64,000 bases of DNA. Source: HK1 sp965221725 (lineage in GTDB: Bacteria > Pseudomonadota > Gammaproteobacteria > HK1). Location of the stretch: positions 3,906,001-3,970,000 of the forward strand of contig OZ244909.1 of assembly GCA_965221725.1 (NCBI GenBank), read 5' to 3'. Of this stretch, positions 54,385 to 63,153 are shown piece after piece (position 1 is the first letter of the stretch; the number at the start of each line of letters is the position of its first letter). A program made the position numbers and the translations under genes. The notes under the pieces were generated by a model. The model was not told where the DNA came from. It was given only the letters and a program-made list of their open reading frames with translations, and made no database searches.

Positions 54385-55165
54385 GCGGCGGTTTCATCGT
54401 GCGCAGCATCGTGCGCAGCATCTTCGGGTTGGCGGCGACCACGTCGCCGGACCGGAGGTAATCGTCACCGCCGCCCGGCTCGGTCACCATCCCGCCCGCC
54501 TCCTGCACGAGCAAGACGCCGGCGGCTAGGTCCCAGGGGTTGAGACCGACCTCCCAGAACCCGTCGAGGCGTCCGGCCGCCACGTAGGCGAGGTCCAGGG
54601 CGGCGGATCCGGTGCGTCTGACTTGCGCCAGGTTCGAGAGCCAGACCCTCAGGGCCGCGAGATGCGATTCGATCCGGTCGATTTCGCGGGTCACGAATCC
54701 ACCGCCGAGGAGCGCGCCCTTCAGGTTGCTCTTCGAGGTGACTCGGATTCGGCGTTCGTTCACCCGCGCTCCCGAGCCGCGAGAGGCCGTGAACAGCTCC
54801 TGCCGCAGCGGATCGAAGACGACTCCGTGCTCCATCCGGCCCCGATGGCGCATCCCGATCGACACCGCGACGTGGGGAAACCCGCGAATGAAGTTCGCGG
54901 TGCCGTCGAGCGGATCGACGATCCACTCGAAGTCGCTGCGCCCGTGGGTGCCGCTTTCCTCGGCCAGGAAGGCATGGCCGGGGTGGCTCCGGCGGATAGT
55001 GTCGATGATCCGCCGCTCCGCCATCCGATCGATATCGGTGACGAATTCGTTAACTGCCTTCTCCGATACCGTGAACGCGTCGAAGCGGTCGATGTTGCGG
55101 GCGATGACGTTCCCCGCCTCCCGGGCGGCACGCACGGCGATATTCAAAAGCGGGTGGCTGGACAC
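54344..55165 (-). CDS. suhB: Inositol-1-monophosphatase family protein SuhB
   Basis: Mg-dependent phosphatase that in E. coli also joins the rRNA antitermination complex. 273 residues: EESG (metal ligand), IVDPLDGTANFIRGFPHVAV and VGLNPWDLAAGVLLVQEAGG are the IMPase motifs. The C-terminus past MVTEPGGGD is extended, includes a doubled MLRT from a 12-bp tandem repeat (54396-54419), and overlaps the pilin gene. It is divergent from trmJ, as in E. coli. Confidence 0.95.
   Translation of the reverse strand: MSSHPLLNIAVRAAREAGNVIARNIDRFDAFTVSEKAVNEFVTDIDRMAERRIIDTIRRSHPGHAFLAEESGTHGRSDFEWIVDPLDGTANFIRGFPHVAVSIGMRHRGRMEHGVVFDPLRQELFTASRGSGARVNERRIRVTSKSNLKGALLGGGFVTREIDRIESHLAALRVWLSNLAQVRRTGSAALDLAYVAAGRLDGFWEVGLNPWDLAAGVLLVQEAGGMVTEPGGGDDYLRSGDVVAANPKMLRTMLRTMKPPLSAPADTAAVRPR
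54396..54419. repeat. 12-bp tandem duplication in suhB 3' end
   Basis: ATCGTGCGCAGC occurs twice in direct succession and keeps the suhB frame, doubling four residues. It lies just beyond the end of the pilin gene. Confidence 0.7.
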
Positions 55166-55409
55166 GGGTTCGGGTGGATCGGCGGGCCGGACTGGTGAGC
55201 CGGACTAGGTGAGCGAGGGTCGGCATTGTACGGGCCAGCCTGCGGTTCTCACCACCACCGGCTCTTGTCTTCCGCGCCGGGTACGGGCGAAATGGCCTGA
55301 ACGCGAAGAGGCCACGACATGCGCGGCATGTCACTCGTGACGCGACGCTCGTCGGTTCGAGCCGTGTCGACTCGTCGATGATCACCACTACCGCAAATCG
55401 AGGGTTCCA

Positions 55410-56258
55410 GTGTCCGATACCGGGGAAATGACCTCCGCAAATCCACTGCAAGGTGTGCGCATCGTCCTGGTCGAGCCGACCCACCCGGGAAACATCGGCG
55501 CCGCGGCTCGCGCCATGAAGGCGATGGGGATCGAGCACCTCCGCCTGGTGGCCCCCGCCCGCTTTCCGAGCGCCGAGGCCACCGCCCGGGCGGCGGGCGC
55601 CGATGATGTCCTGCACGCGGCTCGGGTGATCGGCTCGGTGGGAGAGGCGGTGGCCGACTGCGGTCTCGTGCTGGGGACCACGGCGCGGGTGCGGCGTATC
55701 GAGTGGCCGGTGATCGATCCGCGCGAGGCGGCGCGCCGTGCCGTTGACCAGTCGGCCCGAGCGCCCGTCGCGGTACTGTTCGGCCGCGAGAGTGCCGGCC
55801 TCACCAACGCGGAGCTCGACCGTTGCCATGCGCTGATCCGGATCCCCGCCGCCGCGCACTTCAGCTCTCTCAACGTTGCCGCCGCAGTGCAGATCGTGGC
55901 CTACGAATTGCGGACCGAGGCCGGCGGCACCGGAGTCGCGGCGGCCCCGGCGCAGTCTCCGGCCGCGACGGCCAGAGAGCTGGAAGGGTTCTACCGTCAT
56001 CTGGAAGAGACGCTGGTGCGCATCGGATACCTGGACCCGGTCGCGCCGAAACTTCTGATGCGGCGGTTGCGACGCCTGTTCAGCCGGGCCGAGCCGGACC
56101 GGGCCGAGATCAACATCCTGCGTGGGATCCTGACTTCGGCGGGTCGTGCCGCCGCCGGCGCGTCGGGAGCGTCGGCCTCCGGCTCCGTTCAGTCCGGCAA
56201 GGGTTCCGCCGGTGAAGGCTCCGCCGGCGATGACTCCACCGATGATCCAGGGAGGTGA
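55410..56258 (+). CDS. trmJ: tRNA (cytidine/uridine-2'-O-)-methyltransferase TrmJ
   Basis: SPOUT methyltransferase that modifies position 32 of the tRNA anticodon loop. GTG 55410 has GAGGG upstream; ATG 55428 is the alternative. VRIVLVEPTHPGNIGAAARA opens the family, and VAVLFGRESAGLTNAELDRC and ARELEGFYRHLEETLVRIGY follow; the SAM-binding knot lies around FSSLNVAAAVQIVAYEL. 282 residues. The last ~30 residues are a low-complexity Ser/Gly tail that overlaps purN antisense. Confidence 0.95.
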   Translation: MSDTGEMTSANPLQGVRIVLVEPTHPGNIGAAARAMKAMGIEHLRLVAPARFPSAEATARAAGADDVLHAARVIGSVGEAVADCGLVLGTTARVRRIEWPVIDPREAARRAVDQSARAPVAVLFGRESAGLTNAELDRCHALIRIPAAAHFSSLNVAAAVQIVAYELRTEAGGTGVAAAPAQSPAATARELEGFYRHLEETLVRIGYLDPVAPKLLMRRLRRLFSRAEPDRAEINILRGILTSAGRAAAGASGASASGSVQSGKGSAGEGSAGDDSTDDPGR

Positions 56259-56911
56259 GAAGGCGCGGGAATGTCGTCAATGAGTACGCGGTCTCCGTCG
56301 AGGCGCACTCGCCGCGCCGCGAACCAGGCGAGTGTGCGCGGCAGGAGCACGTGCTCGCGTTCCAGCACCCTGGCGGCGAGGGTGTCGGGGTCGTCACCGT
56401 CAAGGACCGGAACCCGCGCCTGCGCGATGATCGGGCCGCCATCGAGCTCTCCGGTCACGAAGTGGACCGTTGCTCCGTGAACCTTGGCGCCGGCCGCGAT
56501 CGCCCGCGCATGGGTATCCAGCCCGGGAAGTTCGGGCAGCAGGGAAGGGTGGATGTTGACGAGCCGACCCCGGTAGCGCCGCACGAATCCGCTGGTGAGG
56601 ATGCGCATGAATCCGGCGAGCACCACCAGGTCCGGATGGTGCCGATCGATCGCCGCGGCCAGCGCCGCCTCGAAATGCTCGCGGTCGGGGAAGCCGCGAT
56701 GGGGCACGATGGTCACTTCATGTCCGGCGTGTCGCGCCAGTTCGATGCCGGACGCGTGTGGCTCGTTGCTGACGATGGCTGCGATCTCGGCCGGCAAGGT
56801 GCCGGCGGCGATGGCGTCGATGACCGCGGCGAGGTTCGTGCCGCGACCCGAGATCAGCACCACGATCCTGAATTCCGGCCCGAGTTCCGAGTTCACCGGC
56901 CCACGCGTCAC
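56189..56911 (-). CDS. purN: Phosphoribosylglycinamide formyltransferase
   Basis: Third step of purine synthesis, formylating GAR with 10-formyl-THF. 240 residues: VVLISGRGTNLAAVIDAIAA at the N-terminus, then NIHPSLLPELPGLDTHARAI with the catalytic Asn and His, and VTGELDGGPIIAQ with the catalytic Asp. The C-terminal ~20 residues (SSVESSPAEPSPAEP) are low complexity and overlap trmJ by 70 bp antisense. Its ATG overlaps the purM stop. Confidence 0.95.
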   Translation of the reverse strand: MTRGPVNSELGPEFRIVVLISGRGTNLAAVIDAIAAGTLPAEIAAIVSNEPHASGIELARHAGHEVTIVPHRGFPDREHFEAALAAAIDRHHPDLVVLAGFMRILTSGFVRRYRGRLVNIHPSLLPELPGLDTHARAIAAGAKVHGATVHFVTGELDGGPIIAQARVPVLDGDDPDTLAARVLEREHVLLPRTLAWFAARRVRLDGDRVLIDDIPAPSHLPGSSVESSPAEPSPAEPLPD

Positions 56912-57951
56912 TCGATGTGCGCCGCGGGCGCGCCTTCGCCCTCATCGATCCGCCCGGCCACCCATGCGCGCTCGCCATTCACCTCGAGCGCGTTCACGAT
57001 GCCGGGAGCCGTGCCAGGCGCGACCACCAGCAGCATCCCGACCCCGCAGTTGAAAGTTCGCCACATCTCGTCTTCGGCCATGCCTCCGGCCTCCCGGATC
57101 CAGTCGAACACCGCCGGCCGGCGCCAGCTCGACGCGTCGATCCTCGCGCGCGTACCCCGTGGCAGGACCCGCGGCAGGTTCTCCGGGATGCCGCCGCCGG
57201 TGACGTGCGCGATCGCGTGCACGTCGCTGCTTCCGGCGAGCGCGAGCACGCTTTTCGCGTAGATCCGGGTCGGAGCGAGGAGCGCGTCGACAAGGCGGGC
57301 CTCGTCCACCTGCCGTTCCGGGTCGTCACCGCTTGCATCGAGCACTCGGCGGATCAGCGAGTAGCCGTTCGAATGAGGGCCGCTCGACGCGATCGCCACC
57401 ACTTCGTCTCCCGGTACCACGCGGGCACCGTCGATGATCGCATCGCGCTCCACGATGCCGACGCAGAAGCCGGCGAGGTCGTACTCGCCGTCGGCGTACA
57501 TCCCCGGCATTTCGGCCGTTTCTCCCCCCACGAGCGCGGCCCCGGACATCGCGCACCCGCGGGCGATACCGGCGACGACCCGCTCGGCGACATCCACGTC
57601 GAGGCGACCGGTGGCGAAGTAGTCGAGGAAGAACATCGGCTCCGCCCCGAGCGTGACAATGTCGTTCACGCACATCGCCACCAGATCGATGCCGATCGTG
57701 TCGTGTCGGTCGTGACCGATCGCGAGCTTCAGCTTCGTGCCGACGCCGTCGGTGCCGGAGACAAGCACGGGTTGCCGGTAGCGGTGCAGGGGCGGTTCGA
57801 ACAGCGCGCCGAAGCCGCCGAGCCCGGCGATGACCCCCTCGCGTCGGGTGCCGCGCGCGAGCGCGCCAATCCGCGTGACCAGATCGTGGCCGCGATCGAT
57901 GTCGACGCCGACATCGCGGTAGCTCAGTCCGGTTTGCGGCGCACGGTTCAT
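56908..57951 (-). CDS. purM: Phosphoribosylformylglycinamidine cyclo-ligase
   Basis: AIR synthetase, fifth step of purine synthesis. ATG 57951 (MNRAPQTGLSYRDVGVDIDR) gives 347 residues; upstream codons remain open but are not conserved. LVSGTDGVGTKLKLAIGHDR binds ATP, and CVNDIVTLGAEPMFFLDYFA and GEYDLAGFCVGIVERDAI are family motifs. GAEPMFFLDY and the C-terminal GVGMLLVV segment are typical. It forms a purM-purN operon by ATGA overlap. Confidence 0.97.
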   Translation of the reverse strand: MNRAPQTGLSYRDVGVDIDRGHDLVTRIGALARGTRREGVIAGLGGFGALFEPPLHRYRQPVLVSGTDGVGTKLKLAIGHDRHDTIGIDLVAMCVNDIVTLGAEPMFFLDYFATGRLDVDVAERVVAGIARGCAMSGAALVGGETAEMPGMYADGEYDLAGFCVGIVERDAIIDGARVVPGDEVVAIASSGPHSNGYSLIRRVLDASGDDPERQVDEARLVDALLAPTRIYAKSVLALAGSSDVHAIAHVTGGGIPENLPRVLPRGTRARIDASSWRRPAVFDWIREAGGMAEDEMWRTFNCGVGMLLVVAPGTAPGIVNALEVNGERAWVAGRIDEGEGAPAAHIE

Positions 57952-58038
57952 GAGATCCGCGATGGTACTTGATTCGTGGGTGGCCAAGGCTTCTCCGGTG
58001 CGCTGGCGGGTGGATGCTCGGGCCCGGCCCCACCCGGC

Positions 58039-58068
58039 TTGACTTGCCGTCGGCGCTTCCCATAGCGT
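58039..58068 (+). promoter_or_regulatory. Possible promoter upstream of the DUF2066 gene
   Basis: TTGACT (58039-58044), an 18-base spacer, and TAGCGT (58063-58068). The -10 is weak. If used, transcription would begin near 58075, which makes ATG 58120 a better start than ATG 58078 for the next gene. Confidence 0.3.
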
Positions 58069-58119
58069 CGAACGACGATGCCGCGCGGCCCGCGCGGCCG
58101 TTTCCCGCGAGCCAACGAC

Positions 58120-59199
58120 ATGACCCGCGCCCTCGCTTCGCGAATCGGTCGGATTTCCGGGCTGGCCATGCTGCTCTTTATTGCGGTGGTGGCGAGCGGT
58201 CCGGGAGCGCGCGCCGAGACCGCCCTGCACGAGGCCGAGGTGCCGTGGTCCGATCAGGACGCGCAGAGCCGGGACGACGCATTCCGCCAGGCGCTGCGCC
58301 AGGTGATCGTGAAGGTGACGGGCCGGCGGGGGTTGGCGGATGGCACTTCAATCGATTCGCTGATCGAGAATGCGCAGGCGTTCGTGCAGCAGTACCAGTT
58401 GCGCACCGCGGAGGCGGGGCTCGGGGAGGCCAGCGCGCGCAAGCCGCGCCTGTGGGCGCGGTTCGACGAGGAGGCCGTCGGGAGGCTTCTGCGCGAGGCG
58501 GGGCTGGCGGTATGGAGCCGCCCCCGTCCGCCCGTCCTGGTGTGGCTCGCGACGCAGAGCGACGGGCCGATGCTGATCGCCGGATCGGAGGGCTCCGAGG
58601 CGACGGTTGAGGTTCTGCGACACGGCGCGGCGTCACGGGGTGTATCGATGATCCTGCCCCTGCTGGACCTTCAGGATTTGACCCTGGCCGGAGCGCCCGA
58701 ACTCTGGGCCGAGTCGGAGGAGCGGATCCGCGCCGCCTCCGAGCGGTATCGGCCCGGCAGTATCCTGCTCGCGAGGATCGAGCGCGGAGTGCTCTGGGAA
58801 GCGCGGTGGTCGCTGCTGCTTCCCGGTGCGGCGCAGCGATGGACGACCCATGGTGACGTGCTCGGTCTCGTCATCGACGAAGGTTTCCAGAAGGCGATCG
58901 ACGCACTCGCCTTCCACTACACCAGCGTGGCGGCGCCGGAGACGGGTGGGACGGCGATCGCGGTATCCGTGAGCGGCGTGCACGACTTCGCGGCGTATGT
59001 GCGCACGGTGCGGTATCTGGAATCGCTCGGCGAGGTGGAATCGGTCGACGTGCTTGCCGTGGTCTCGGGGCGCATGCGGCTCGGGTTGAAGCTGCGCACG
59101 GGCGTGGCGGGGCTGCGCGAGCTGATCGCGCTGGAGTCGACGCTGGCCGAGGACGCGGGTGGTGTGGACGGCGCCCTGGCGCTTCGGCTGCTGCCGTGA
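58120..59199 (+). CDS. Secreted DUF2066 domain protein of unknown function
   Basis: ATG 58120 begins a signal peptide (RISGLAMLLFIAVVASGPGA, cleavage near ARA-ETALHEAEV); ATG 58078 would add 14 residues. The body matches the DUF2066 pattern I remember: DDAFRQALRQVIVKVTGRRG near the N-terminus, followed by RFDEEAVGRLLREAGLAVWS and SILLARIERG. About 359 residues. It precedes hda in many Gammaproteobacteria, sometimes with a PerM transporter between them, which is missing here. Function unknown; the conserved link to hda may be only operon history. Confidence 0.85.
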   Translation: MTRALASRIGRISGLAMLLFIAVVASGPGARAETALHEAEVPWSDQDAQSRDDAFRQALRQVIVKVTGRRGLADGTSIDSLIENAQAFVQQYQLRTAEAGLGEASARKPRLWARFDEEAVGRLLREAGLAVWSRPRPPVLVWLATQSDGPMLIAGSEGSEATVEVLRHGAASRGVSMILPLLDLQDLTLAGAPELWAESEERIRAASERYRPGSILLARIERGVLWEARWSLLLPGAAQRWTTHGDVLGLVIDEGFQKAIDALAFHYTSVAAPETGGTAIAVSVSGVHDFAAYVRTVRYLESLGEVESVDVLAVVSGRMRLGLKLRTGVAGLRELIALESTLAEDAGGVDGALALRLLP

Positions 59200-59248
59200 C
59201 CCGCCACGGCCATCGGGCCGGGCCGCCCGCAGCGAAGTGGCGGGCAGT

Positions 59249-59956
59249 GTGAACGCGGCGGCGCAACTTCCCCTGCGCCTCGGGCTGGCGGGGGGGCGGC
59301 GGTTCGGGGACTTCGAGGTGACACCGGACAACGCGGAGCTGGTGGACGCGGTGTGGGGGATTGCCACCGACAGGACGCCGCAGCGAGTGCTGATCGCAGG
59401 CGACTCCGGTACCGGGAAGACCCATTTGCTGGCAGCGGCCTGCGCAACGGCGAGCGCCGGTGGCGGTGCGGTGGCGTTCGTGCCGATGCGCGAGTGGTGC
59501 ACGCAGGGCGTCGATGCGGTGCACGGACTCGGGCGGAGCGGGCTGCTGTGCATCGACGATATCGACGCGGTCGCGGGCGATCGCGGTTGGGAGGAGGCGC
59601 TGCTCGCGCTGATGGAGGCATCCGCATCCGCGAGAGCCCGAGTGCTCGTCAGTGCTCGTGCGTCGCCGGCGAGAATTCCGTTTGCGCTTGCCGACCTGCA
59701 ATCCAGACTGAGTGCGGCGACCGTCTATCGCCTGCGCGAACTCGACGACGAGAGCCGGGTCAGAGCGCTTCGCCGGCACGCAAGCGGACGCGGTATCGAC
59801 ATCCCGGACGAGGTTCTCGACTACGTGCTGACCCGGCACCGCCGGGACATGAGGAGCCTCGTCGCTTTGCTCGACCGCCTCGACTACCACTCCATGGCGC
59901 ACCAGCGCCGACTCACCGTGCCCTTCGTGCGGGATCTCATGGAAACGGTTGAATGA
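59249..59956 (+). CDS. hda: DnaA-related regulator Hda
   Basis: AAA+ protein that, with the sliding clamp, stimulates DnaA-ATP hydrolysis and prevents re-initiation. GTG 59249 gives 235 residues. The N-terminal QLPLRL (6-11) fits the clamp-binding motif. Walker A is GDSGTGKTHL (51-60) and Walker B LLCIDDIDAVAGD. Sensor and arginine-finger regions resemble DnaA domain III. The C-terminus RRLTVPFVRDLM matches E. coli RKLTIPFVKEIL. Longer in-frame starts overlap the DUF2066 gene. Confidence 0.93.
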   Translation: MNAAAQLPLRLGLAGGRRFGDFEVTPDNAELVDAVWGIATDRTPQRVLIAGDSGTGKTHLLAAACATASAGGGAVAFVPMREWCTQGVDAVHGLGRSGLLCIDDIDAVAGDRGWEEALLALMEASASARARVLVSARASPARIPFALADLQSRLSAATVYRLRELDDESRVRALRRHASGRGIDIPDEVLDYVLTRHRRDMRSLVALLDRLDYHSMAHQRRLTVPFVRDLMETVE

Positions 59957-59999
59957 GGCAAGCGGGTCTCCCGTGTCGCTCGGGGCGGTCCGGCCCGTC

Positions 60000-60608
60000 T
60001 CATCCCTCCGCAGTGGCCAGTCGCCGGGCAATTTCCGCCAGCCGATGCCCGAGAGCCACACAGAGGCGTTCCTCGTCGGCATCCGCAGCGCGCGCGCTGT
60101 CCGGGCCGGCAAGGTGCGATGCGCCGTAGGGCGTACCTCCGCTGCGGGTGCGCGCAAGTTCGGGCTCGCTGTAGGGCAGACCGCAGATCACCATTCCGTG
60201 GTGCAGGAGCGGCAGCATCATCGACACCAGCGTTGTCTCCTGCCCGCCATGCATCGAGGATGTCGACGTGAACACCGCGGCCGGCTTGCCGACGAGCTTT
60301 CCGGATAGCCACAGCGCCGATGTGGAGTCGATGAAGTGCTTCATCGCCGCGGTCATGTTTCCGAACCGGGTCGGACTGCCGAGTGCGAGCCCGGCGCACC
60401 GTTCGAGGTCGTCGAGGGTCGCGTAGGGAGGTCCGGAGTTCGGGACCGGAGGATCGACCGCTTCGCAGGTGGCGGAGACGGGAGCGACGGTGCGCACGCA
60501 CGCCTGCATGCCGTCCGCCCGCTCCACGCCGCGGGCCACGCAACGCGCCATGTGGGCCACGTTTCCGTGTCGGCTGTCGTAGAGCACCAGAATGTCCCGC
60601 ATCGTCAT
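60000..60608 (-). CDS. wrbA: NAD(P)H:quinone oxidoreductase, WrbA type
   Basis: Flavodoxin-like FMN enzyme that reduces quinones by two electrons. 202 residues: ILVLYDSRHGNVAHMARCVA is the FMN phosphate loop, SPTRFGNMTAAMKHFIDST and VFTSTSSMHGGQETTLVSMM are WrbA signatures. It converges on hda with 43 bp between the stops. The AMKHF-W region (ALWLSGKLVGKP) is typical. Confidence 0.93.
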   Translation of the reverse strand: MTMRDILVLYDSRHGNVAHMARCVARGVERADGMQACVRTVAPVSATCEAVDPPVPNSGPPYATLDDLERCAGLALGSPTRFGNMTAAMKHFIDSTSALWLSGKLVGKPAAVFTSTSSMHGGQETTLVSMMLPLLHHGMVICGLPYSEPELARTRSGGTPYGASHLAGPDSARAADADEERLCVALGHRLAEIARRLATAEG

Positions 60609-60741
60609 GTCCCTCCTGAACCGGCTCCGTCGCCGGGAATCCGGGCCGGGATACGGGACCCGGAGCTATTCGAAAAATCCGATTGATGGCGCGCCGGGCA
60701 CCGGTCGATGGTCCCCCGCGTCGAAAAGTACCGGTAAGACA

Positions 60742-60784
60742 GGGGCGCAAGCCGCCCCGAGGATCATCGACTCCGGTCGGAGTC
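60742..60784 (-). terminator. Tandem hairpins just after proS
   Basis: Reading leftwards from the proS stop, GACTCCG/CGGAGTC (60769-60784, 7-bp stem, 2-base loop) is followed by GGGGCG/CGCCCC (60742-60758, 6-bp stem, 5-base loop). The first starts on the base after the stop codon. A short TGTCTT follows the second. Likely transcript end or 3' stabiliser for proS. Confidence 0.45.
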
Positions 60785-62488
60785 TCACGGCACGAGCCCC
60801 CGCAGGTGCGCCACGACATCCTCCAGCGCGATGTCGGTGCTCGCGGCGTCCCGCCGGTGGCGGAACTCAACGGTACCGGCGTCGAGCCCGCGGTCCCCGA
60901 TGACGATGCGCCAGGGAATGCCGATCAGCTCCGAGTCCGCGAACATCACCCCGGGGCGCACCTGCCGGTCATCGAACAGCACCTCGACCCCCGCCGCGGT
61001 CAGGTCTGCGTAGAGCTTCTCGGCCGCTTCGCGCAGCCGCACCGACTTGTGCATGTTCATCGGCAGCAGCGCGGCATGAAACGGCGCAATGGCGATCGGC
61101 CAGACGATTCCCTTCTCGTCGTGGTTCTGTTCGATGGCGGCCGCGACCACGCGGGTCACCCCGATACCGTAGCAGCCCATCACCAGGTGGATGGCGCGTC
61201 CCCCGTCGTCGAGGACCACCGCGTCCATCGACTCGCTGTACTTGTCGCCGAGCTGGAAGATGTGCCCGACCTCGATGCCCCGGCGAACGGTGAGCGGCCC
61301 GGAACCGTCCGGGCTCGGGTCACCGTCGACGGCGTTGCGGAGATCGGCCACCATCGGCTCCGGCGCGTCCCGGCCCCAGTTCACGCCGGTCAGATGCACG
61401 CCGTCGCGGTTGGCGCCGCACACGAAGTCGGCCAGCGTCGCGGCCGAGGCGTCTGCGACCACCGACACGTCCGCGCCGACCGGCCCGAGCGATCCCGGGT
61501 CGCATCCGATGACCTCGCGTATGCGTTCGGGCCGGGCGAAGGTGAGCGGCGCCCGCACGCCCTCGGCGCGCTCCGCCTTGATCGGGTTGAGGTCGTGGTC
61601 GCCACGCAGGACGAGCGCGACGAGGCCCCCGTCCTCGCCCTCGACGAGGAGCGTCTTCACGCAGCGCTCGGCGGGAACCTTCAGGAACTCGGCCAGTTCT
61701 GCGATGGTGTCGACTCCGGGGGTGTCGACGGTGGCGAGATCCGCCGCCGGCGCGGGGTGTGTCTCGCGCGGCGCCGGGCACGGCACCAGCTCCACGTTTG
61801 CGGCAAAGCCGCCGCCGGAGAACGCGATGGCATCTTCGCCGTAGTCGGCGATGACGTGGAACTCCTGCGAGCGGCTGCCACCGATGGCTCCGGAGTCGGC
61901 GTCCACCACGCGATAGTCAAGGCCGAGACGCTCGAACGTCCGGCAGTAAGCGTCGTGCATCACGAGGTACGAACGCTCGAGACCTTCGGCGTCGAGATCG
62001 AAGGAGTAGGCGTCCTTCATGATGAATTCGCGCGCGCGCATCACCCCGAACCGCGGGCGGATCTCGTCGCGGAACTTGGTCTGGATCTGGTACAGGTTGA
62101 CCGGGAGCTGCTTGTAGCTGCGGATCTCCCGGCGCGCGATGTCGGTGATGACCTCCTCGTGGGTCGGGCCGACGCAGAAGTCGCGCTCGTGGCGGTCCTG
62201 CAGGCGGAGCAGCTCCGGGCCGAAGTTGCCCCAGCGCCCGGACTCCTCCCACAGCTCGGCGGGCTGGATGGCGGGCATCAGCACTTCCTGGGCGCCGGCC
62301 GCGTTCATCTCTTCGCGGACGATGGCTTCGACCTTGCGCAGCACCCGCACGCCGAGCGGCAGCCAGGTGTAGAGGCCGGAGGCGAGCAGGCGGACCAGAC
62401 CGGCCCGCAGCATCAGCCGGTGGCTGACGATCTCCGCTTCTGCGGGGGTTTCCCGCATCGTCGCGAGAAGCGTCTGCGTGCATCGCAT
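60785..62488 (-). CDS. proS: Prolyl-tRNA synthetase
   Basis: Bacterial-type class II ProRS with an inserted editing domain. ATG 62488 (MRCTQTLLATMRETPAEAEI) has GGGAG upstream; 567 residues. Motif 1 lies in GLYTWLPLGVRVLRKVEAIV, motif 2 in FRDEIRPRFGVMRAREFIMK, motif 3 in CYGIGVTRVVAAAIEQNHDE. The YbaK-like editing insert spans roughly 225-400 (LKVPAERCVKTLLVEG, FVCGANRDG). The C-terminal anticodon domain ends the protein. In-frame upstream codons are not conserved. Confidence 0.96.
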   Translation of the reverse strand: MRCTQTLLATMRETPAEAEIVSHRLMLRAGLVRLLASGLYTWLPLGVRVLRKVEAIVREEMNAAGAQEVLMPAIQPAELWEESGRWGNFGPELLRLQDRHERDFCVGPTHEEVITDIARREIRSYKQLPVNLYQIQTKFRDEIRPRFGVMRAREFIMKDAYSFDLDAEGLERSYLVMHDAYCRTFERLGLDYRVVDADSGAIGGSRSQEFHVIADYGEDAIAFSGGGFAANVELVPCPAPRETHPAPAADLATVDTPGVDTIAELAEFLKVPAERCVKTLLVEGEDGGLVALVLRGDHDLNPIKAERAEGVRAPLTFARPERIREVIGCDPGSLGPVGADVSVVADASAATLADFVCGANRDGVHLTGVNWGRDAPEPMVADLRNAVDGDPSPDGSGPLTVRRGIEVGHIFQLGDKYSESMDAVVLDDGGRAIHLVMGCYGIGVTRVVAAAIEQNHDEKGIVWPIAIAPFHAALLPMNMHKSVRLREAAEKLYADLTAAGVEVLFDDRQVRPGVMFADSELIGIPWRIVIGDRGLDAGTVEFRHRRDAASTDIALEDVVAHLRGLVP

Positions 62489-62619
62489 TGGCGAGACTCC
62501 CTGAGGTGATGGGCCGGGGGGACGGACGAGCCCGGGGCGTACGGGCGCAACCCGGAAGAAGCCTGCGGCGACGAGCCCATCGGCTCCTACCGTCCCGCCG
62601 CCCGTGGTTGTCGATCCGC

Positions 62620-62633
62620 GGCCGGAAACGGCC
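62620..62633 (-). terminator. Small GNRA-type hairpin after ilvN
   Basis: GGCCG (62620-62624), GAAA, CGGCC (62629-62633) lies 6 bases beyond the ilvN stop on its downstream side. Read on the ilvN (minus) strand the loop is TTTC. There is no T-run, so the role as a terminator is weak. Confidence 0.25.
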
Positions 62634-62639
62634 CTGGCG

Positions 62640-63131
62640 TCAGAGCCGGAGCCCCCGCTCTCCGCGCACGATGGCGAGGGCGCCGGAGCGCACCACTTCG
62701 AGGACCGACTTGTGGTCGATTGCTCCGATGAAGGCATCGAGCTTGGCGCCGTCGCCGGTGACCTCGATGATGTACGTCGACTGGCTCACGTCGAGGATGC
62801 GCGCCCGGAAGATGTCGGCGATCCGCTTGACCTCTTCGCGGGCGCCGCCGGCCACCCGCACCTTGACCAGCATGATCTCGCGCTCGACGTGTGCGTCCCC
62901 GGTGATGTCGAGGAGCTTGACCACGTCGATGAGCTTGTGCAGTTGCTTGGTGATCTGTTCGATGATCTCGTCCGAACCCGACGTGACCAACGTCATCCGG
63001 GATGCGGATGCGTCCTCGGTCGGTGCGACCGAGAGCGATTCGATGTTGTAGGCACGGGCGGAGAACAGGCCGGCCACGCGACTCAGGGCCCCCGGCTCGT
63101 TCTCGAGCAGCATCGAGATGATGTGACGCAA
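62640..63131 (-). CDS. ilvN: Acetolactate synthase small (regulatory) subunit
   Basis: Regulatory subunit that gives valine feedback inhibition in branched-chain amino-acid synthesis; E. coli IlvH type. 163 residues, the same as IlvH: RHIISMLLENEPGALSRVAG starts the ACT domain, then FSARAYNIESLSVAPTED and VEREIMLVKVRV begin the C-terminal domain. It starts 22 bp after the large-subunit stop. Confidence 0.96.
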   Translation of the reverse strand: MRHIISMLLENEPGALSRVAGLFSARAYNIESLSVAPTEDASASRMTLVTSGSDEIIEQITKQLHKLIDVVKLLDITGDAHVEREIMLVKVRVAGGAREEVKRIADIFRARILDVSQSTYIIEVTGDGAKLDAFIGAIDHKSVLEVVRSGALAIVRGERGLRL

Positions 63132-63153
63132 GGTTCGATACTCCGGGCGGGGT

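Noticed and set aside
60683..62509. A 608-codon open frame on the + strand opposite proS
   Set aside because: proS is certain from its motifs; the antisense frame has no recognisable domain and reflects GC-rich codon positions.
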